Of a stretch of 5,380 nucleotides of DNA, positions 5,231 through 5,380 are shown one piece after another. The first letter of the stretch is position 1. Each line of letters opens with the position of its first letter. The position numbers were made by a program, and so were the translations under genes. The DNA is taken from contig JAISDL010000012.1 of assembly GCA_031264825.1 (NCBI GenBank), positions 1 through 5,380 on the forward strand, in the 5' to 3' direction. The stretch comes from Accumulibacter sp. Lineage in GTDB: Bacteria; Pseudomonadota; Gammaproteobacteria; Burkholderiales; Rhodocyclaceae. A model generated the notes under the pieces. The model did no database searches. It was not told where the DNA came from and was given only the letters and a program-made list of their open reading frames with translations.

Positions 5231-5258
5231 GTTGGGCTTCACATTCGTTCAGCCCAAC
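5231..5258. repeat. GTTGGGCT/AGCCCAAC palindrome
   Basis: GTTGGGCT (5231-5238) pairs perfectly with AGCCCAAC (5251-5258) around a 12-nt loop. The arms have GGGCT/AGCCC where units in copies A and B have GGGGT/ACCCC, so both arms changed together. The flank TGCGGAAC is shared with the other blocks. Confidence 0.75.
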
Positions 5259-5283
5259 CTTTATAGCCTCTGTCTCCTGTCTC

Positions 5284-5312
5284 CTGTCTCCTGACTCCTT
5301 GGTTGGTATAAA
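5284..5312 (+). promoter_or_regulatory. candidate promoter for a gene at the right window edge
   Basis: TATAAA (5307-5312, inside TATAAAAT) follows CTGTCT (5284-5289) with a 17-nt spacer. The -35 position is again the repeat run, as at ssb. A transcription start would fall near 5319, about 30 nt before the ATG at 5350. Confidence 0.45.
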
Positions 5313-5349
5313 ATACGCGTTTTCCCTCCGAAACACTCCAATCCCTGCG

Positions 5350-5380
5350 ATGCAATACCTCGGTTTTTCTTTGCGAAACA
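5350..5380 (+). CDS. possible start of a gene cut by the window edge
   Basis: An ATG at 5350 opens a frame reading MQYLGFSLRN to the end of the window. It lies about 38 nt after a promoter-like TATAAA. No clear ribosome site precedes it (CCAATCCCTGCG). Ten residues are too few to name a product, and the start itself is uncertain. Confidence 0.25.
   Translation, partial: MQYLGFSLRN

Larger units (their letters stand above)
5079..5294. repeat. intergenic repeat mosaic, copy C (upstream of mltA)
   Basis: This is a shorter block bounded by facing runs: TCAGGAAACAGGAAACAGGA... on the left (5079-5109) and CCTCTGTCTCCTGTCTCCTG... on the right (5267-5294). Between them lie the GGCGGC hairpin (5119-5137), a CGGTCGGTTTTCATCTG tract (5157-5173), the spacer CATTCATGCGTATGCGGAAC, and a GTTGGGCT palindrome (5231-5258). 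It lacks the AACCGCGAAA hairpin. No gene is apparent within it. It separates the leftward mltA transcription unit from a rightward one. Confidence 0.8.

Overview
The window reads as ordinary chromosomal DNA of a GC-rich Gram-negative bacterium. A proteobacterium is most likely, possibly a betaproteobacterium. This rests on a 150-aa SSB ending in DDDIPF, a full-length Kup potassium transporter, and a lipoprotein lytic transglycosylase of the MltA family, which implies an outer membrane. The lineage is inference from protein style, not a database match.

Layout: (1) 1-513 is non-coding and filled with palindromic repeats. It has a candidate promoter firing leftward out of the window and a strong TATAAT box just before ssb. 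(2) ssb (514-966, +) and kup (999-2927, +) are 32 bp apart and probably co-transcribed. (3) 2928-3327 is a second repeat block between two convergent transcription units. (4) On the minus strand, mltA (5003-3717) overlaps a small thioredoxin-fold gene (3720-3328) by 4 bp, which is a translationally coupled pair. (5) 5004-5349 carries the mltA leader, a third repeat block, and a candidate rightward promoter before a gene that begins at the window edge.

The genes are housekeeping: single-stranded DNA protection, K+ uptake, and cell-wall remodelling with a probable thiol-redox partner. I see no defence system, CRISPR array, transposase, integrase or tRNA.

The unusual content is intergenic. Every gap longer than 100 bp is filled by a mosaic of the same modules: 7-nt GGAGACA runs that face each other like terminal inverted repeats, GTTGGG...CCCAAC palindromes, a long AACCGCGAAA...TTTCGCGGTT hairpin, and GC-rich hairpins. 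These modules abut stop codons, encode the last 11 residues of the thioredoxin-like protein, and sit at an identical distance from -10 boxes at two loci. They look like non-autonomous, MITE/REP-like elements. I cannot show mobility from one window.
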